Positions 9,295 through 18,179 of a DNA stretch of 64,000 nucleotides are shown in pieces. The notes beneath the pieces are model-generated. The model had not been told where the DNA came from. It did not search any database and saw only the letters and a program-made list of their open reading frames with translations. Each line of letters starts with the position of its first letter. Positions within the stretch are counted from its first letter, which is position 1. The stretch is taken from the NCBI RefSeq assembly GCF_007828725.1, contig NZ_VIUW01000001.1:888912-952911 (forward strand), read 5' to 3'. A program made the position numbers and the translations under genes. The DNA is from Marihabitans asiaticum. GTDB taxonomy: Bacteria > Actinomycetota > Actinomycetes > Actinomycetales > Dermatophilaceae.

Positions 9295-10371
9295 ATGGCT
9301 GAGCTGGACCTCTCGAGCGATGTCGTCGCCCTCACCGCCGCGCTGTGCGACATCGAGTCGGTGAGCCGGGACGAAGGGGGGATCGCCGACGCCGTCGAGG
9401 CTGCCCTGCGGGCCCTGCCGCACCTCGACGTCACCCGCTTCGGCCACACCGTGGTCGCCCGCACCGATCTCGGCCGCGAAGAGCGGGTGGTCCTCGCCGG
9501 CCACCTCGACACCGTCCCGCTGACCGACCCGCCCAACCTGCCGACGCGGCGCGAGATGGTCGACGGTGAGGAGGTGCTCTACGGCCGTGGCACCGTCGAC
9601 ATGAAGGGCGGCGTCGCGGTGCAGCTGCGGATCGCCCACGAGGTCCGCGAGCCCGCCCGTGATCTCACCTTCGTCTTCTACGAGGCCGAGGAGATCGAGG
9701 AGCGCTACAACGGGCTGAAGCACCTCGCCGCCGACCACCCCGAGCTCCTCGCCGCCGACCTGGCGGTCCTCCTCGAGCCGACCAACGCCGAGGTCGAGGG
9801 GGGCTGCAAGGGGACGATGCGGGTCGAGGTGAGTACCAAGGGCATCGCTGCCCACTCCGCCCGCCCGTGGAACGGGCACAACGCGATCCACGACATGCAC
9901 GACATCCTGCGCCGCCTCGCCGACTACGAGGAGCGGGCCGTCGAGGTCGACGGGCTGACCTACCACGAGGCGCTCCAGGCGGTGGGCATCGAGGGCGGTA
10001 TCGCCGGCAACGTCATCCCCGACCGGTGCACCGTACGGATCAACTACCGCTTCGCTCCCGACCGGTCCGGCGAGGAGGCGCTCGCCCACCTGCACTCGGT
10101 CTTCCCCGAGCACGAGCTGCGGGTCACCGATCTCGCCGAGGGTGCTCGACCCGGGCTGGATCGCCCGGCCGCGCAGACCTTCGTCGAGGCGCTCGCGGTT
10201 CCGGTCGGCCCGAAGGAGGGGTGGACCGATGTGGCCCGCTTCGCGGCCCTGGGTATCCCGGCGGTCAACTTCGGGCCCGGCGACCCCAACCTCGCCCACC
10301 ACGACGAGGAACGCTGCCCGGTCGCCCAGCTCGTCGCGGCGGAGGCGGCCATGCTGCGCTGGCTCGCGTAG
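9295..10371 (+). CDS. dapE: Succinyl-diaminopimelate desuccinylase
   Basis: A 358-residue M20-family zinc hydrolase releasing succinate from N-succinyl-LL-DAP. Metal-site segments are LAGHLDTVPL (zinc His and Asp), GRGTVDMKGG (bridging Asp), FYEAEEIEERYNG (catalytic Glu pair) and, at the end, NFGPGDPNLAHHDEE (C-terminal His ligand). The length and motifs agree with the actinobacterial DapE group. The ATG at 9295 follows a -10-like TAGGGT by six bases with no ribosome site, so a leaderless transcript is likely. It is followed 11 bases later by a LOG-family gene. In mycobacteria dapE is also divergent from dapD, but there without the nuclease-like gene between them. Confidence 0.93.
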   Translation: MAELDLSSDVVALTAALCDIESVSRDEGGIADAVEAALRALPHLDVTRFGHTVVARTDLGREERVVLAGHLDTVPLTDPPNLPTRREMVDGEEVLYGRGTVDMKGGVAVQLRIAHEVREPARDLTFVFYEAEEIEERYNGLKHLAADHPELLAADLAVLLEPTNAEVEGGCKGTMRVEVSTKGIAAHSARPWNGHNAIHDMHDILRRLADYEERAVEVDGLTYHEALQAVGIEGGIAGNVIPDRCTVRINYRFAPDRSGEEALAHLHSVFPEHELRVTDLAEGARPGLDRPAAQTFVEALAVPVGPKEGWTDVARFAALGIPAVNFGPGDPNLAHHDEERCPVAQLVAAEAAMLRWLA

Positions 10372-10381
10372 GGTCGAGCTC

Positions 10382-11187
<806 letters not shown>

Positions 11188-11188
<1 letters not shown>

Positions 11189-11526
11189 TGATCTGGGTGC
11201 TCCTCATCGCGATCGCGGTCGTCGTTGCGGCCGGTACCGTCGCGCTCGCGACCGGGCGGCTCGCGGTCGACCCCGTGCCCCCGCCGGCATCCACGACGCC
11301 GCAGGTGGGTCTGGGCGAGGTCTTCCGGGCGGGCGACGTCGACGAGGTCCGCTTCGACACCGCGCTGCGCGGCTACCGGATGGACCAGGTCGACGACGTC
11401 CTCGACCAGCTACGCGGGCGGATCGCCGAGCTGGAGGGCGAAGGGGGAGGCGCGCCTCCCCCTTCGCCTGCGGCTCTCTCGTCGCCGGACGCCTTCGCGA
11501 CACCGGATACGGAGCGCGCCCGGTGA
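11188..11526 (+). CDS. Small membrane-anchored DivIVA-domain protein
   Basis: A 112-residue protein with an N-terminal membrane anchor (residues 2-22, IWVLLIAIAVVVAAGTVALA) and a short DivIVA-like segment (VRFDTALRGYRMDQVDDVLDQLRGRIAELEG). That segment matches the polar-growth protein family's N-terminal domain and start of a coiled coil. The start ATG overlaps the previous stop (TGATG). The last ~30 residues are low complexity and are partly encoded by a perfect 32-bp palindrome (11437-11468), suggesting that the tail evolved from repeat DNA. M. tuberculosis Rv1209, from memory, is the positional equivalent. A role in pole or division-site organisation is inferred from the domain only. Confidence 0.75.
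11437..11468. repeat. Perfect 32-bp palindrome inside a coding sequence
   Basis: GGCGAAGGGGGAGGCG (11437-11452) is followed at once by its exact reverse complement (11453-11468). It consists of facing CGAAGGGGG and CCCCCTTCG motifs and encodes a low-complexity EGGGAPPPSP stretch. A second, 23-base version lies at 48240-48262 inside nudC. Confidence 0.85.
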
Positions 11527-11987
11527 GCGCGGTGACGGTCCGGCGGCGCGTCGCGGCGCCCCCGGAGGAGGTCTGGGAGCGGGTAACCGAAGTCCGGCGT
11601 CACGGTGACCACGTGCCGCTGACGGCGATCACCCAGGACGAGGACCTGCGCCTGGGTTCGATCTTCGTGGCGAGGACTGCGGTAGGCCCCCTGGGCTTCG
11701 ACGACCCGATGGTCGTCAGCGGCTGGGAGCCGCCGCCGAGCACCCCGGCGCGCATGCGAATGGTCAAGACCGGCGCGCTCCTCGCCGGGTGGGCCAGCAT
11801 CGAGGTCGTGCCGGTCGCCGGCGGCGCCGAGGTGGCGTGGACCGAGGAGATCGTGCCGACCCCGTCGGGGCTGCGGCCGCTGGCCCGCCTGGTCGACCCG
11901 ATCGCCCGGCGCGCGACGGCCGCCCTGCTGGCGCGCGTCCTCGACGGGGTCCTCACCGGCCTTCCGCCCGTGGACGGCCGGGCTTGA
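11523..11987 (+). CDS. SRPBCC (START-like) family protein
   Basis: A 154-residue protein. The opening VTVRRRVAAPPEEVWERVTEVRRHGDHVPLT is the usual start of a polyketide cyclase/SRPBCC fold, and the end (VARRATAALLARVLDGV) fits the long C-terminal helix. These proteins have a hydrophobic cavity and bind or modify lipids and aromatic compounds; the ligand here is unknown. The GTG at 11523 overlaps the stop of the DivIVA-like gene by four bases (GTGA), which fixes the start and implies coupled translation. The next gene begins within its stop region. Confidence 0.7.
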   Translation: MSAVTVRRRVAAPPEEVWERVTEVRRHGDHVPLTAITQDEDLRLGSIFVARTAVGPLGFDDPMVVSGWEPPPSTPARMRMVKTGALLAGWASIEVVPVAGGAEVAWTEEIVPTPSGLRPLARLVDPIARRATAALLARVLDGVLTGLPPVDGRA

Positions 11988-13240
11988 AGCTCCTGGGCCG
12001 GGAGGGTCGCGAGCGCGTCACCGCAGCGGCCCTGCAGCACCCCTCCCGCGCCCTGCTCGGCGTCTACGCCCTGAGCCGAGTCGTCGCACTCCTGGGCATC
12101 TGGGTCGCGGCGCGCTACTACCAGGAGCCGGCCGGTGTCGGTCACCTCGAGCCGACGGTGCGCGACATGTTCCAGCTGTGGGACGCGCAGTGGTATGAGC
12201 GGATCGTCACCGAGGGCTACCCCGTCCCGCTGCCGGCCGACCCGCGCACCGGGGAGATCACCTACAGCCAGTGGGCCTTCTTCCCGGTCTTCCCGGCGCT
12301 CGTGCGCCTCGTCATGGTCACCGGGCTGGGCTTCACCACGGCCGCCGTGCTGGTCAACCTCGTCGCCGGCGCGGCGGCGGTGCTGCTCATCCACCGCGTC
12401 CTGCGCTTCCCCGGGCACGCGGCAAGCCAGCCGGCCCGGGACCGCCTGGCGCTCGTCGCGGCCGGGCTCTGGTGCCTCTACCCGGCGACGGGGGTGATGC
12501 TGCTGGCGTACACCGAGGCCCTCGCCGCGTGCCTCGTCGCCGGGGCGTTGCTGCTGCTCATGCGCCGGCACTACCTGTGGTTCGCGCTCGTCGCGGTCGT
12601 CCTCGGATACACCCGCGCCGTCGCCCCCGCCCTCGGGCTGGCCGTCCTCGTTCACCTCCTCCTGCGATGGCGCGAGGACCGGGCGGCCGGGGTGCGGCCG
12701 CTCGGCGGCGACCGGGTCGGGGTCGGGGTGATGCTGGCGGCGACGGCCTTCTCGGCGGTCGCCTGGCCGCTGACGGTCGGGTACTTCTCGGGTCTGCCGG
12801 ATGCGTTCTTCCAGGTCCAGGCGGCGTGGGGGCAGCGCCCGGCGCAGGGCCCGTTCGTCCTGTGGTTCAGCTGGGCGTGGGAGGAGAAGGGCCTGGCCGG
12901 CGTCGTCGTGATGGTCGCGCTCGTCGCGACCTATCTCGCCCTGGTCATCGGGCGGCACGGGTCCTGGATGCCGCTCGAGGTCCGGATGTGGGCCCTGGCC
13001 TACCCCTTGTACCTCTTCGCCGTGGTCCGTCCGATCACGAGCATGTGGCGCTTCCTGCTCCTCGACTTCCCGATCGCGGCGCTCGTCACCTCGGTGGCGA
13101 TGCGCACCTCCACCGGCGGCGACGTGGTGCGGCACTGGCGCCTTCGGGTCGCGATCGTCGCGGTGCTCCTCGTCGGCGGCGTCATCGCCTGGTCGTGCGG
13201 GCTGCTGCCGTACGTGCCCTGGCACGTCACGCCGCCGTGA
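11984..13240 (+). CDS. GT-C family membrane mannosyltransferase-like protein (PIG-V type)
   Basis: A 418-residue multi-spanning membrane protein. An early WDAQWYERIVTEGYP motif, with an acidic residue in the first extracytoplasmic loop, followed by YSQWAFFPVFPALVR, is typical of PIG-V-like GT-C glycosyltransferases, which use polyprenyl-phosphate sugars. About ten hydrophobic segments follow, and the end carries RPITSMWRFLLLDFPI. Actinobacterial members are thought to mannosylate lipids or wall components; the acceptor cannot be told from sequence. The TTG at 11984 overlaps the previous stop by four bases; no better start is in frame nearby. It ends a tightly packed five-gene run from dapE. 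Confidence 0.75.
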   Translation: MKLLGREGRERVTAAALQHPSRALLGVYALSRVVALLGIWVAARYYQEPAGVGHLEPTVRDMFQLWDAQWYERIVTEGYPVPLPADPRTGEITYSQWAFFPVFPALVRLVMVTGLGFTTAAVLVNLVAGAAAVLLIHRVLRFPGHAASQPARDRLALVAAGLWCLYPATGVMLLAYTEALAACLVAGALLLLMRRHYLWFALVAVVLGYTRAVAPALGLAVLVHLLLRWREDRAAGVRPLGGDRVGVGVMLAATAFSAVAWPLTVGYFSGLPDAFFQVQAAWGQRPAQGPFVLWFSWAWEEKGLAGVVVMVALVATYLALVIGRHGSWMPLEVRMWALAYPLYLFAVVRPITSMWRFLLLDFPIAALVTSVAMRTSTGGDVVRHWRLRVAIVAVLLVGGVIAWSCGLLPYVPWHVTPP

Positions 13241-13369
13241 CCGGTGCGGACGGTCGGATTAGGTCGACCTCGCGCCAGGGGAGATAATGAGGCGTTGACC
13301 GATGCGGTGCTCAACGCACCGTGGACCATCGTCCGGACGCTCGGGCGGTGAGCAGAAGGGATTGCATCA

Positions 13370-13543
13370 ATGGCGGCAATGAAGCCTCGTACCGGCGACG
13401 GACCTCTTGAGGTGACCAAGGAAGGGCGCGGCATCGTCCTGCGGATGCCCCTCGAGGGTGGCGGCCGCCTGGTCGTCGAGATGACCCCCGACGAGGTCAA
13501 GGCCCTCGGTCAGGCCATCGACGACTGCGACGGCCTGAAGTAG
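13370..13543 (+). CDS. DUF3117 small conserved protein
   Basis: A 57-residue protein beginning MAAMKPRTGDGPLEVTKEGRG and ending IDDCDGLK. It is nearly identical in length and pattern to the actinobacterial DUF3117 family (Rv1211 in M. tuberculosis). Members are among the most conserved small proteins of the phylum, and their function is unknown. The ATG at 13370 follows AGAAGGG at 13354-13360. It is monocistronic, with non-coding DNA before it and a strong hairpin after it. It was found by reading the region directly, because it is shorter than common ORF cut-offs. Confidence 0.93.
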   Translation: MAAMKPRTGDGPLEVTKEGRGIVLRMPLEGGGRLVVEMTPDEVKALGQAIDDCDGLK

Positions 13544-13555
13544 CACTTCACTGAT

Positions 13556-13594
13556 CGACGGGCCCCCGGCGTGCACGACGTCGGGGGCCCGTCG
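13556..13594 (+). terminator. 13-bp hairpin after DUF3117 gene
   Basis: CGACGGGCCCCCG (13556-13568) pairs perfectly with CGGGGGCCCGTCG (13582-13594). No T-tract follows. Confidence 0.75.
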
Positions 13595-13670
13595 CCGTTC
13601 CCGCCGGCCCCGATCGTGCGACCCGGGCCGGCCGGTTGGCCGCCCTCGTGCGACGGCTATCGTCGGGCCC

Positions 13671-15188
13671 ATGCCTGCTGATGCCCTGCTGAGCCCGACG
13701 ACCACCGACCTGACGTGCATCCCCTCGGTGCCGGCGTCCGCGAGCCAGGTCGCGGGGGAGCTGGTGCTCGTCCTCGGCCCCGGCGAGGGTGAGGCAGCCG
13801 GGGTCGACCCAGCCGCCTGGCGCTCGGCCCAGCAGCGCCTGGGTGAGGTCTCGGACGTGCCGGTCGTCGTGGAGCAGACCTCGGACGCGAAGGGGGGACG
13901 CCGGGTCACCGCGGTCCCCGCCGCGTCGACCCGGGACGAGGCGCGCGCCCTTGGTGGGGCGGTCGGGCGGTTCGGTCTCACCCTGGATGGGCGGGCCGAG
14001 GTCGTCGTGGCGCATCCGCTGCTCGCCGATGCCGGGCTGATCGAAGCCTTCGTCGAAGGGGTGGTGCTGGGCGGCTTCCGACCGGTGCACGTCTCGATGC
14101 CTGCGGGTACCGAGTCGGGGCAGCGGTCGGCGGCCACCGTGGCCGAGCCGGGAGCACTCCCCGCTCGCCGGACGATGCTCGTGACCGGGGAGGGCGAGGG
14201 TGTGGTCGAGCGGGCGGTCACCGTGGCCCGTGCCTCGCTCGTCGCACGCAACCTGGCCAACACCCCCGCCAACATCGCAACCCCCCAGTGGATGGCCGAA
14301 CGCGCCCGCGCCGTCGCCGACCGGCGCGGCCTGCGCGTCGCCGTCCGCGACGAGGTGGCCCTCGCCGACGAAGGCTTCGGGGGGCTGCTGGCCGTCGGGG
14401 GCGGGTCGGCCAACCCGCCCCGGCTCGTCGAGCTGGGCTACGAGCCCGCCGACGGTGCGGCGGCGCATGTCGTGCTCGTCGGCAAGGGCATCACCTTCGA
14501 CACCGGCGGGATCAGCGTCAAGCCGGCCGAGGCGATGGCGATGATGAAGACCGACATGAGCGGCTCGGCGGTCGTGCTGGCGGTCATCGACGCGATCGCG
14601 GCGATGGGCCTGCCGGTCAAGGTCACCGCTCTCCTCCCGCTGGCCGAGAACGCCTTCGGCGAGTCCAGCTATCGACCGGGCGACGTCGTCACCCCCTTCG
14701 GCGGTCGCCGCACGGTCGAGATCAGCAACACCGACGCCGAGGGCCGGGTGGTCATGGCCGATGCCCTCGCCTACGCCGACGACCACCTCGACCCCGACGT
14801 CGTGATCGACGTCGCCACCCTGACCGGGGCCGCACGCGTCGCCCTGGCCCGCAGCATGGCCGCGCTCTTCGCCACCGACGACGAGCTGGCCGGCGGTCTG
14901 CGTGCGGCCGGCGCGAGCAGCGGCGAGCCGCTCTGGCGGTTCCCCCTGCACCAGCCCTACCGGACCTTCCTCGAGTCCTCGGTCGCCGACCTCGACAACG
15001 CCCCTGGAAAGGCCGGCACGATCACCGCGGCGCTCTTCCTGGCCGAGTTCGTGGGAGACCGCCGGTGGGCCCATCTGGACATCGCCGGGCCGGGACGCTC
15101 GGATGATGACACCGGGCTGCTCAGCGAGGGCGCGACGGGCTACGGTGCTCGCGCCCTGATCACCTGGCTGGAAGGCATGGATCGATGA
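13671..15188 (+). CDS. pepA: Leucyl aminopeptidase (M17)
   Basis: A 505-residue cytosolic aminopeptidase that removes N-terminal residues using two divalent metals. The catalytic domain (about 190-505) shows KGITFDTGGISVKP (metal/catalytic Lys and Asp), MKTDMSGSAVVL and the signature NTDAEGRVVMADALAYA, with the catalytic arginine and metal-binding Asp and Glu. The N-terminal half is the variable macro-like domain. ATG 13671 fits the usual family length. It overlaps the next gene by four bases (ATGA). In M. tuberculosis pepB is elsewhere, so this placement is local. Confidence 0.92.
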   Translation: MPADALLSPTTTDLTCIPSVPASASQVAGELVLVLGPGEGEAAGVDPAAWRSAQQRLGEVSDVPVVVEQTSDAKGGRRVTAVPAASTRDEARALGGAVGRFGLTLDGRAEVVVAHPLLADAGLIEAFVEGVVLGGFRPVHVSMPAGTESGQRSAATVAEPGALPARRTMLVTGEGEGVVERAVTVARASLVARNLANTPANIATPQWMAERARAVADRRGLRVAVRDEVALADEGFGGLLAVGGGSANPPRLVELGYEPADGAAAHVVLVGKGITFDTGGISVKPAEAMAMMKTDMSGSAVVLAVIDAIAAMGLPVKVTALLPLAENAFGESSYRPGDVVTPFGGRRTVEISNTDAEGRVVMADALAYADDHLDPDVVIDVATLTGAARVALARSMAALFATDDELAGGLRAAGASSGEPLWRFPLHQPYRTFLESSVADLDNAPGKAGTITAALFLAEFVGDRRWAHLDIAGPGRSDDDTGLLSEGATGYGARALITWLEGMDR

Positions 15189-15541
15189 ACGCTGGCTACG
15201 GGCTCGCCGTGCGGTGGTCCCTCGTTGACGCCGCGCCGGACGTCGCTGCCGAGCTGCGCGAGTACGTCGTGGGCACGTCGATGGCGACCTTCATGTTCCT
15301 CGACGGGCTGGCCTTCAAGACCTGGCGCATGCGCGAGGGGGAGTGGTTCGAGGGCACCTATGTCTTCGGTGACGAGCAGGCCCGCGACGACTTCCAGGAG
15401 CAGTTCACCGGTCAGGCGCAGACGGCACCGGGCAGCCAGATCGTGGGCTCGGCGCCCGAGGTGATCGAGACCTTCGAGGTCGTCGCCGTGGCCGAGGGGC
15501 CGGCGCAGTTCCGCCGCGGAGCGGGCCCGCTCAGCGCTTGA
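15185..15541 (+). CDS. Conserved hypothetical protein, possible ferredoxin-like/ABM fold
   Basis: A 118-residue protein translated from an ATG that overlaps the pepA stop (ATGA), so it is probably coupled to pepA. The sequence VRWSLVDAAPDVAAELREYVVGTS, then FKTWRMREGEWFEGTYVFGDEQARDDFQEQF, resembles small dimeric ferredoxin-like proteins (YdhR/ABM type) that bind hydrophobic molecules. I recognise the pattern but not the family with certainty. Its 3' end overlaps the convergent O-methyltransferase gene by 11 bases. Confidence 0.65.
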   Translation: MNAGYGLAVRWSLVDAAPDVAAELREYVVGTSMATFMFLDGLAFKTWRMREGEWFEGTYVFGDEQARDDFQEQFTGQAQTAPGSQIVGSAPEVIETFEVVAVAEGPAQFRRGAGPLSA

Positions 15542-16163
15542 CCGCGGCGAGCAGCCCGTCGCCGACCGGCAGCAGCGCCGGGACGAGCCGCTCGTCGTCG
15601 CGCAGCGCCTTGCCGAGGTCACGCAGCACCGTGGTGGTCTCGTCGCGCTGAGCCGGGTCGGCGACGCGGTCGTGCCACAGCATGTTGTCCAGGGCCATGA
15701 CCCCACCGGACCGCAGCAGGCGGATCGCGTGCTCGACGTACTCCGGGTAGGCCGCCTTGTCGGCGTCGACGTGCACCATGTCGTACGCCCCGTCGGTCAT
15801 CCGGGGCAGGACCTGGCTCGCCGCTCCGACGATGACCCGCGTCCGCTGGGTCGGCACGCCGGCGGCGGCGAAGGTCTCGCGGGCGACGTGCGCGTTCTCC
15901 GGCTCGAGCTCGATCGTCGTCAGGACGCCGTCCTGGGGCATCCCGTCGAGCAGCCAGAGCCCCGAGGTCCCCGCACCGGACCCGATCTCGACGACGTGCC
16001 GGGCCTGAGAGGCGGCCGCGAGCAGCCGCAGCGCGGCCCCCACCCCGGTGCCGACGGGGGAGGCGCCGAGCGACTCACCGGACCGGCGGGCGCTCTCGGC
16101 CGGCCCGGACTCGGGGACGAATTCCTCGGCGTAGATATAGCTGGTCAGCCGCGATGCGCTCAT
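15531..16163 (-). CDS. Class I SAM-dependent O-methyltransferase
   Basis: A 210-residue protein of the caffeoyl-CoA/catechol OMT family (Methyltransf_3). The SAM-binding motif I is VVEIGSGAGTSGLWLLDG and is followed by TTIELEPENAHVARETF and the metal-site region DMVHVDADKAAYPEYVEHA. The positional homologue in M. tuberculosis is Rv1220c, which lies beside sigE-rseA-htrA-tatB. Here the gene faces away from htrA with 74 bases between the starts, and sigE/rseA are absent. The substrate is unknown. Confidence 0.85.
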   Translation of the reverse strand: MSASRLTSYIYAEEFVPESGPAESARRSGESLGASPVGTGVGAALRLLAAASQARHVVEIGSGAGTSGLWLLDGMPQDGVLTTIELEPENAHVARETFAAAGVPTQRTRVIVGAASQVLPRMTDGAYDMVHVDADKAAYPEYVEHAIRLLRSGGVMALDNMLWHDRVADPAQRDETTTVLRDLGKALRDDERLVPALLPVGDGLLAAVKR

Positions 16164-16237
16164 GGCGCGTGAGCCTAGCCTGGAGTGCGCTCGGGCTCTG
16201 TTCGGTGGCTGACGGTGCCACCAGGCACAATCGGGGC

Positions 16238-17683
16238 ATGAGCGATCGCAGCGGGGACCAGCACGGGTCCGAAGGGGGCGTCCCGGGGGACACCCAGCCG
16301 CTCGCCTCGCCGCGCCAGGAGGAGGGGTTCTGGCCCCGGCAGGAGCCGGCCCCCGAGCGTCCCGGCTCCGCCGAGCCCGGTCAGCCCGTTCACCCCGGCC
16401 AGCCCAGCCAGCCCGGCCAGCCCGTTCACCCCGGCCAGCCCGGCAACCCCGGCCAGCCCGTTCACCCCGGACCTCCCGGCAACCCCGGCAACCCCGGCCA
16501 GCCCGTTCACCCCGGACCTCCCGTCCACCCCGGGGCGCAGGGTGCCCAACCGACGCAGGCGATGCCGGTGGCCCCCGCTGCCCCGAGCAGGCGCCGGCGG
16601 CGCACCGTCTCGCTTCTTGGCGCGGCGACGGTGGTGGTGCTCACCGCGCTGCTCGCCGGGATCGGCGGAGGGCTACTCGGGGGGTTGGTCGCCGACCGTG
16701 CACCCGGCGTGGGCCCGGTGACCCTGGACGCTCCGGCGATCGAGCGGGAGGCCGGGTCGGTGGCCGACATCGCCTCGAACGCGGTCCCGAGCGTCGTGAC
16801 GATCCGGGTCGGGTCCGGCCAGCGCAGCGGCACCGGCTCGGGGTGGGTCTACGACACCAGCGGCCACATCGTGACGAACAACCACGTCGCGGCAGCGGGC
16901 GGAGCCAGCTCGTCGTTGACCATCGAGCTGGCCGACGGGTCCCGGCGCGAGGCCGAGCTCGTCGGTCGCGACGAGAGCTACGACCTCGCGGTGCTCAAGG
17001 TCGATCCAGCCGACCTGACCCCCATCCCCGTCGGGGACTCCGCCGACGTGCTCGTCGGTGACAGCGTGGTCGCGGTGGGGTCCCCGCTCGGCCTGGGCAG
17101 CACGGTGACCGCCGGCATCGTCAGCGCGCTGGAGCGTCCGGTGACCGCCGGTGAGAGCGGAGCCGAGTCCTACATCAGTGCCATCCAGACCGACGCGGCG
17201 ATCAACCCGGGTAATTCCGGGGGGCCGCTGCTCAACGTCCGGGGCGAGGTGGTCGGGGTCAACTCCGCCATCGCGCAGGTCCCCAGCGGCATCGACAGCG
17301 CGAGCGGCTCGATCGGGCTGGGCTTCGCGATCCCGAGCGACCAGGTCCGGCGAACCGTCGACCAGCTCATCTCGACCGGCGAGGCCGTGCACCCCGTCAT
17401 CGGCGTGCTGCTGGACACCCAGTACTCCGGCGACGGCGCGAAGGTTCGCGAGTCCGCCGCGGGCGGTCAGGACCCGGTCGTCCCCGACGGCCCGGCCGAC
17501 CAGGCCGGGGTGCGTCCCGGCGACGTCATCGTCGAGATGGACGGGCAGCGGATCTCGAGCAACGACCAGCTCATCGTGCGCATCCGCTCCAAGGCGGTCG
17601 GCGACGAGGTCGAGCTCACCGTCGACCGGGGCGGCAAGGAAACCCAGCTGACGATGACCCTCGAAGCGGCGAAGGAGAACTAA
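16238..17683 (+). CDS. HtrA/DegP-type serine protease with PDZ domain
   Basis: A 481-residue membrane-anchored envelope protease. Residues 1-110 are a cytoplasmic, proline-rich low-complexity tail made of PGQPVHPG-type repeats, followed by RRRRR and a transmembrane helix (about 118-142). The trypsin-like domain has H216 (TNNHV), D249 (SYDLAVLKV) and S327 (NPGNSGGPLL). The C-terminal PDZ domain (about 385-475) starts VIGVLLDTQYSG and holds VRPGDVIVEMDGQRI. ATG 16238 is chosen because the residues encoded upstream look non-protein and cross the divergent promoter. It is followed two bases later by tatB. It corresponds to mycobacterial HtrA (Rv1223), which cleaves the anti-sigma factor RseA; rseA and sigE are not adjacent here. 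Confidence 0.9.
   Translation: MSDRSGDQHGSEGGVPGDTQPLASPRQEEGFWPRQEPAPERPGSAEPGQPVHPGQPSQPGQPVHPGQPGNPGQPVHPGPPGNPGNPGQPVHPGPPVHPGAQGAQPTQAMPVAPAAPSRRRRRTVSLLGAATVVVLTALLAGIGGGLLGGLVADRAPGVGPVTLDAPAIEREAGSVADIASNAVPSVVTIRVGSGQRSGTGSGWVYDTSGHIVTNNHVAAAGGASSSLTIELADGSRREAELVGRDESYDLAVLKVDPADLTPIPVGDSADVLVGDSVVAVGSPLGLGSTVTAGIVSALERPVTAGESGAESYISAIQTDAAINPGNSGGPLLNVRGEVVGVNSAIAQVPSGIDSASGSIGLGFAIPSDQVRRTVDQLISTGEAVHPVIGVLLDTQYSGDGAKVRESAAGGQDPVVPDGPADQAGVRPGDVIVEMDGQRISSNDQLIVRIRSKAVGDEVELTVDRGGKETQLTMTLEAAKEN
16376..16545 (+). repeat. Proline-rich minisatellite in htrA
   Basis: Imperfect tandem units built on CAGCCCGTTCACCCCGGCC and CCCGGCAACCCCGGC, in multiples of three, encode QPVHPGQP and GNPGQP blocks in the cytoplasmic tail. 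Four copies of CAGCCCGTTCACCCCGG are visible. The length is likely to vary between strains. Confidence 0.8.
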
Positions 17684-17685
17684 GC

Positions 17686-18120
17686 GTGCCGACCACCGGC
17701 TGGGAGTTCATCATCCTCGTCGTCCTGGCCTACTTCCTCCTCGGCCCGGACCGGCTCCCGGACTACGCGGCGAAGCTCGCGCGGTTCGTCGTCCAGCTGC
17801 GCCGGCTCGCCGACGACGCCAAGGGCCAGCTCAAGGAGCAGATGGGACCGGACTACGAGGACGTCAACTGGCGGCAGTACGACCCGCGGCAGTACGACCC
17901 GCGCAAGATCGTGCGGCAGGCGCTGCTCGAGCCGCTGGACGACACCACGGCGTCCTCGAGGAGCGCTGACTCCCGGGCCGTGTCCACCTCATCGCCGGCG
18001 ACACCCACGACCGTCGCGCACGGGACGCAGCCGGTGGAGGCCGAAGGCGCGGCACCGTCCTCCAGCGCGGGAGCCGGGCGCCGCAGCGGCCCCGCCCCCT
18101 TCGACGACGAAGCGACCTGA
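17686..18120 (+). CDS. tatB: Sec-independent translocase subunit TatB
   Basis: A 144-residue protein of the twin-arginine export system. The N-terminal helix (WEFIILVVLAYFLLGP) is followed by the hinge GPDRLPDYA and an amphipathic helix (AKLARFVVQLRRLADDAKGQLKE), as in TatA/TatB. The C-terminal half is acidic and low complexity. The GTG at 17686 begins two bases after htrA, so the two are cotranscribed; the htrA-tatB pair is conserved in actinobacteria (Rv1223-Rv1224). TatB recruits folded substrates with RR signals, such as candidate Tat substrates at 22819 and 63082 in this window. Confidence 0.88.
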   Translation: MPTTGWEFIILVVLAYFLLGPDRLPDYAAKLARFVVQLRRLADDAKGQLKEQMGPDYEDVNWRQYDPRQYDPRKIVRQALLEPLDDTTASSRSADSRAVSTSSPATPTTVAHGTQPVEAEGAAPSSSAGAGRRSGPAPFDDEAT

Positions 18121-18154
18121 CGGATCCGGGACCAGGTAAACCCGCCACCTGATC

Positions 18155-18174
18155 GAGTCGGACCTGACCGACTC
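18155..18174. terminator. Small hairpin between convergent tatB and mrp
   Basis: GAGTCGG (18155-18161) pairs with CCGACTC (18168-18174) around a six-base loop. It lies in the 59 bp between the convergent stops and could serve both genes, but it is short. Confidence 0.45.
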
Positions 18175-18179
18175 CTGGG

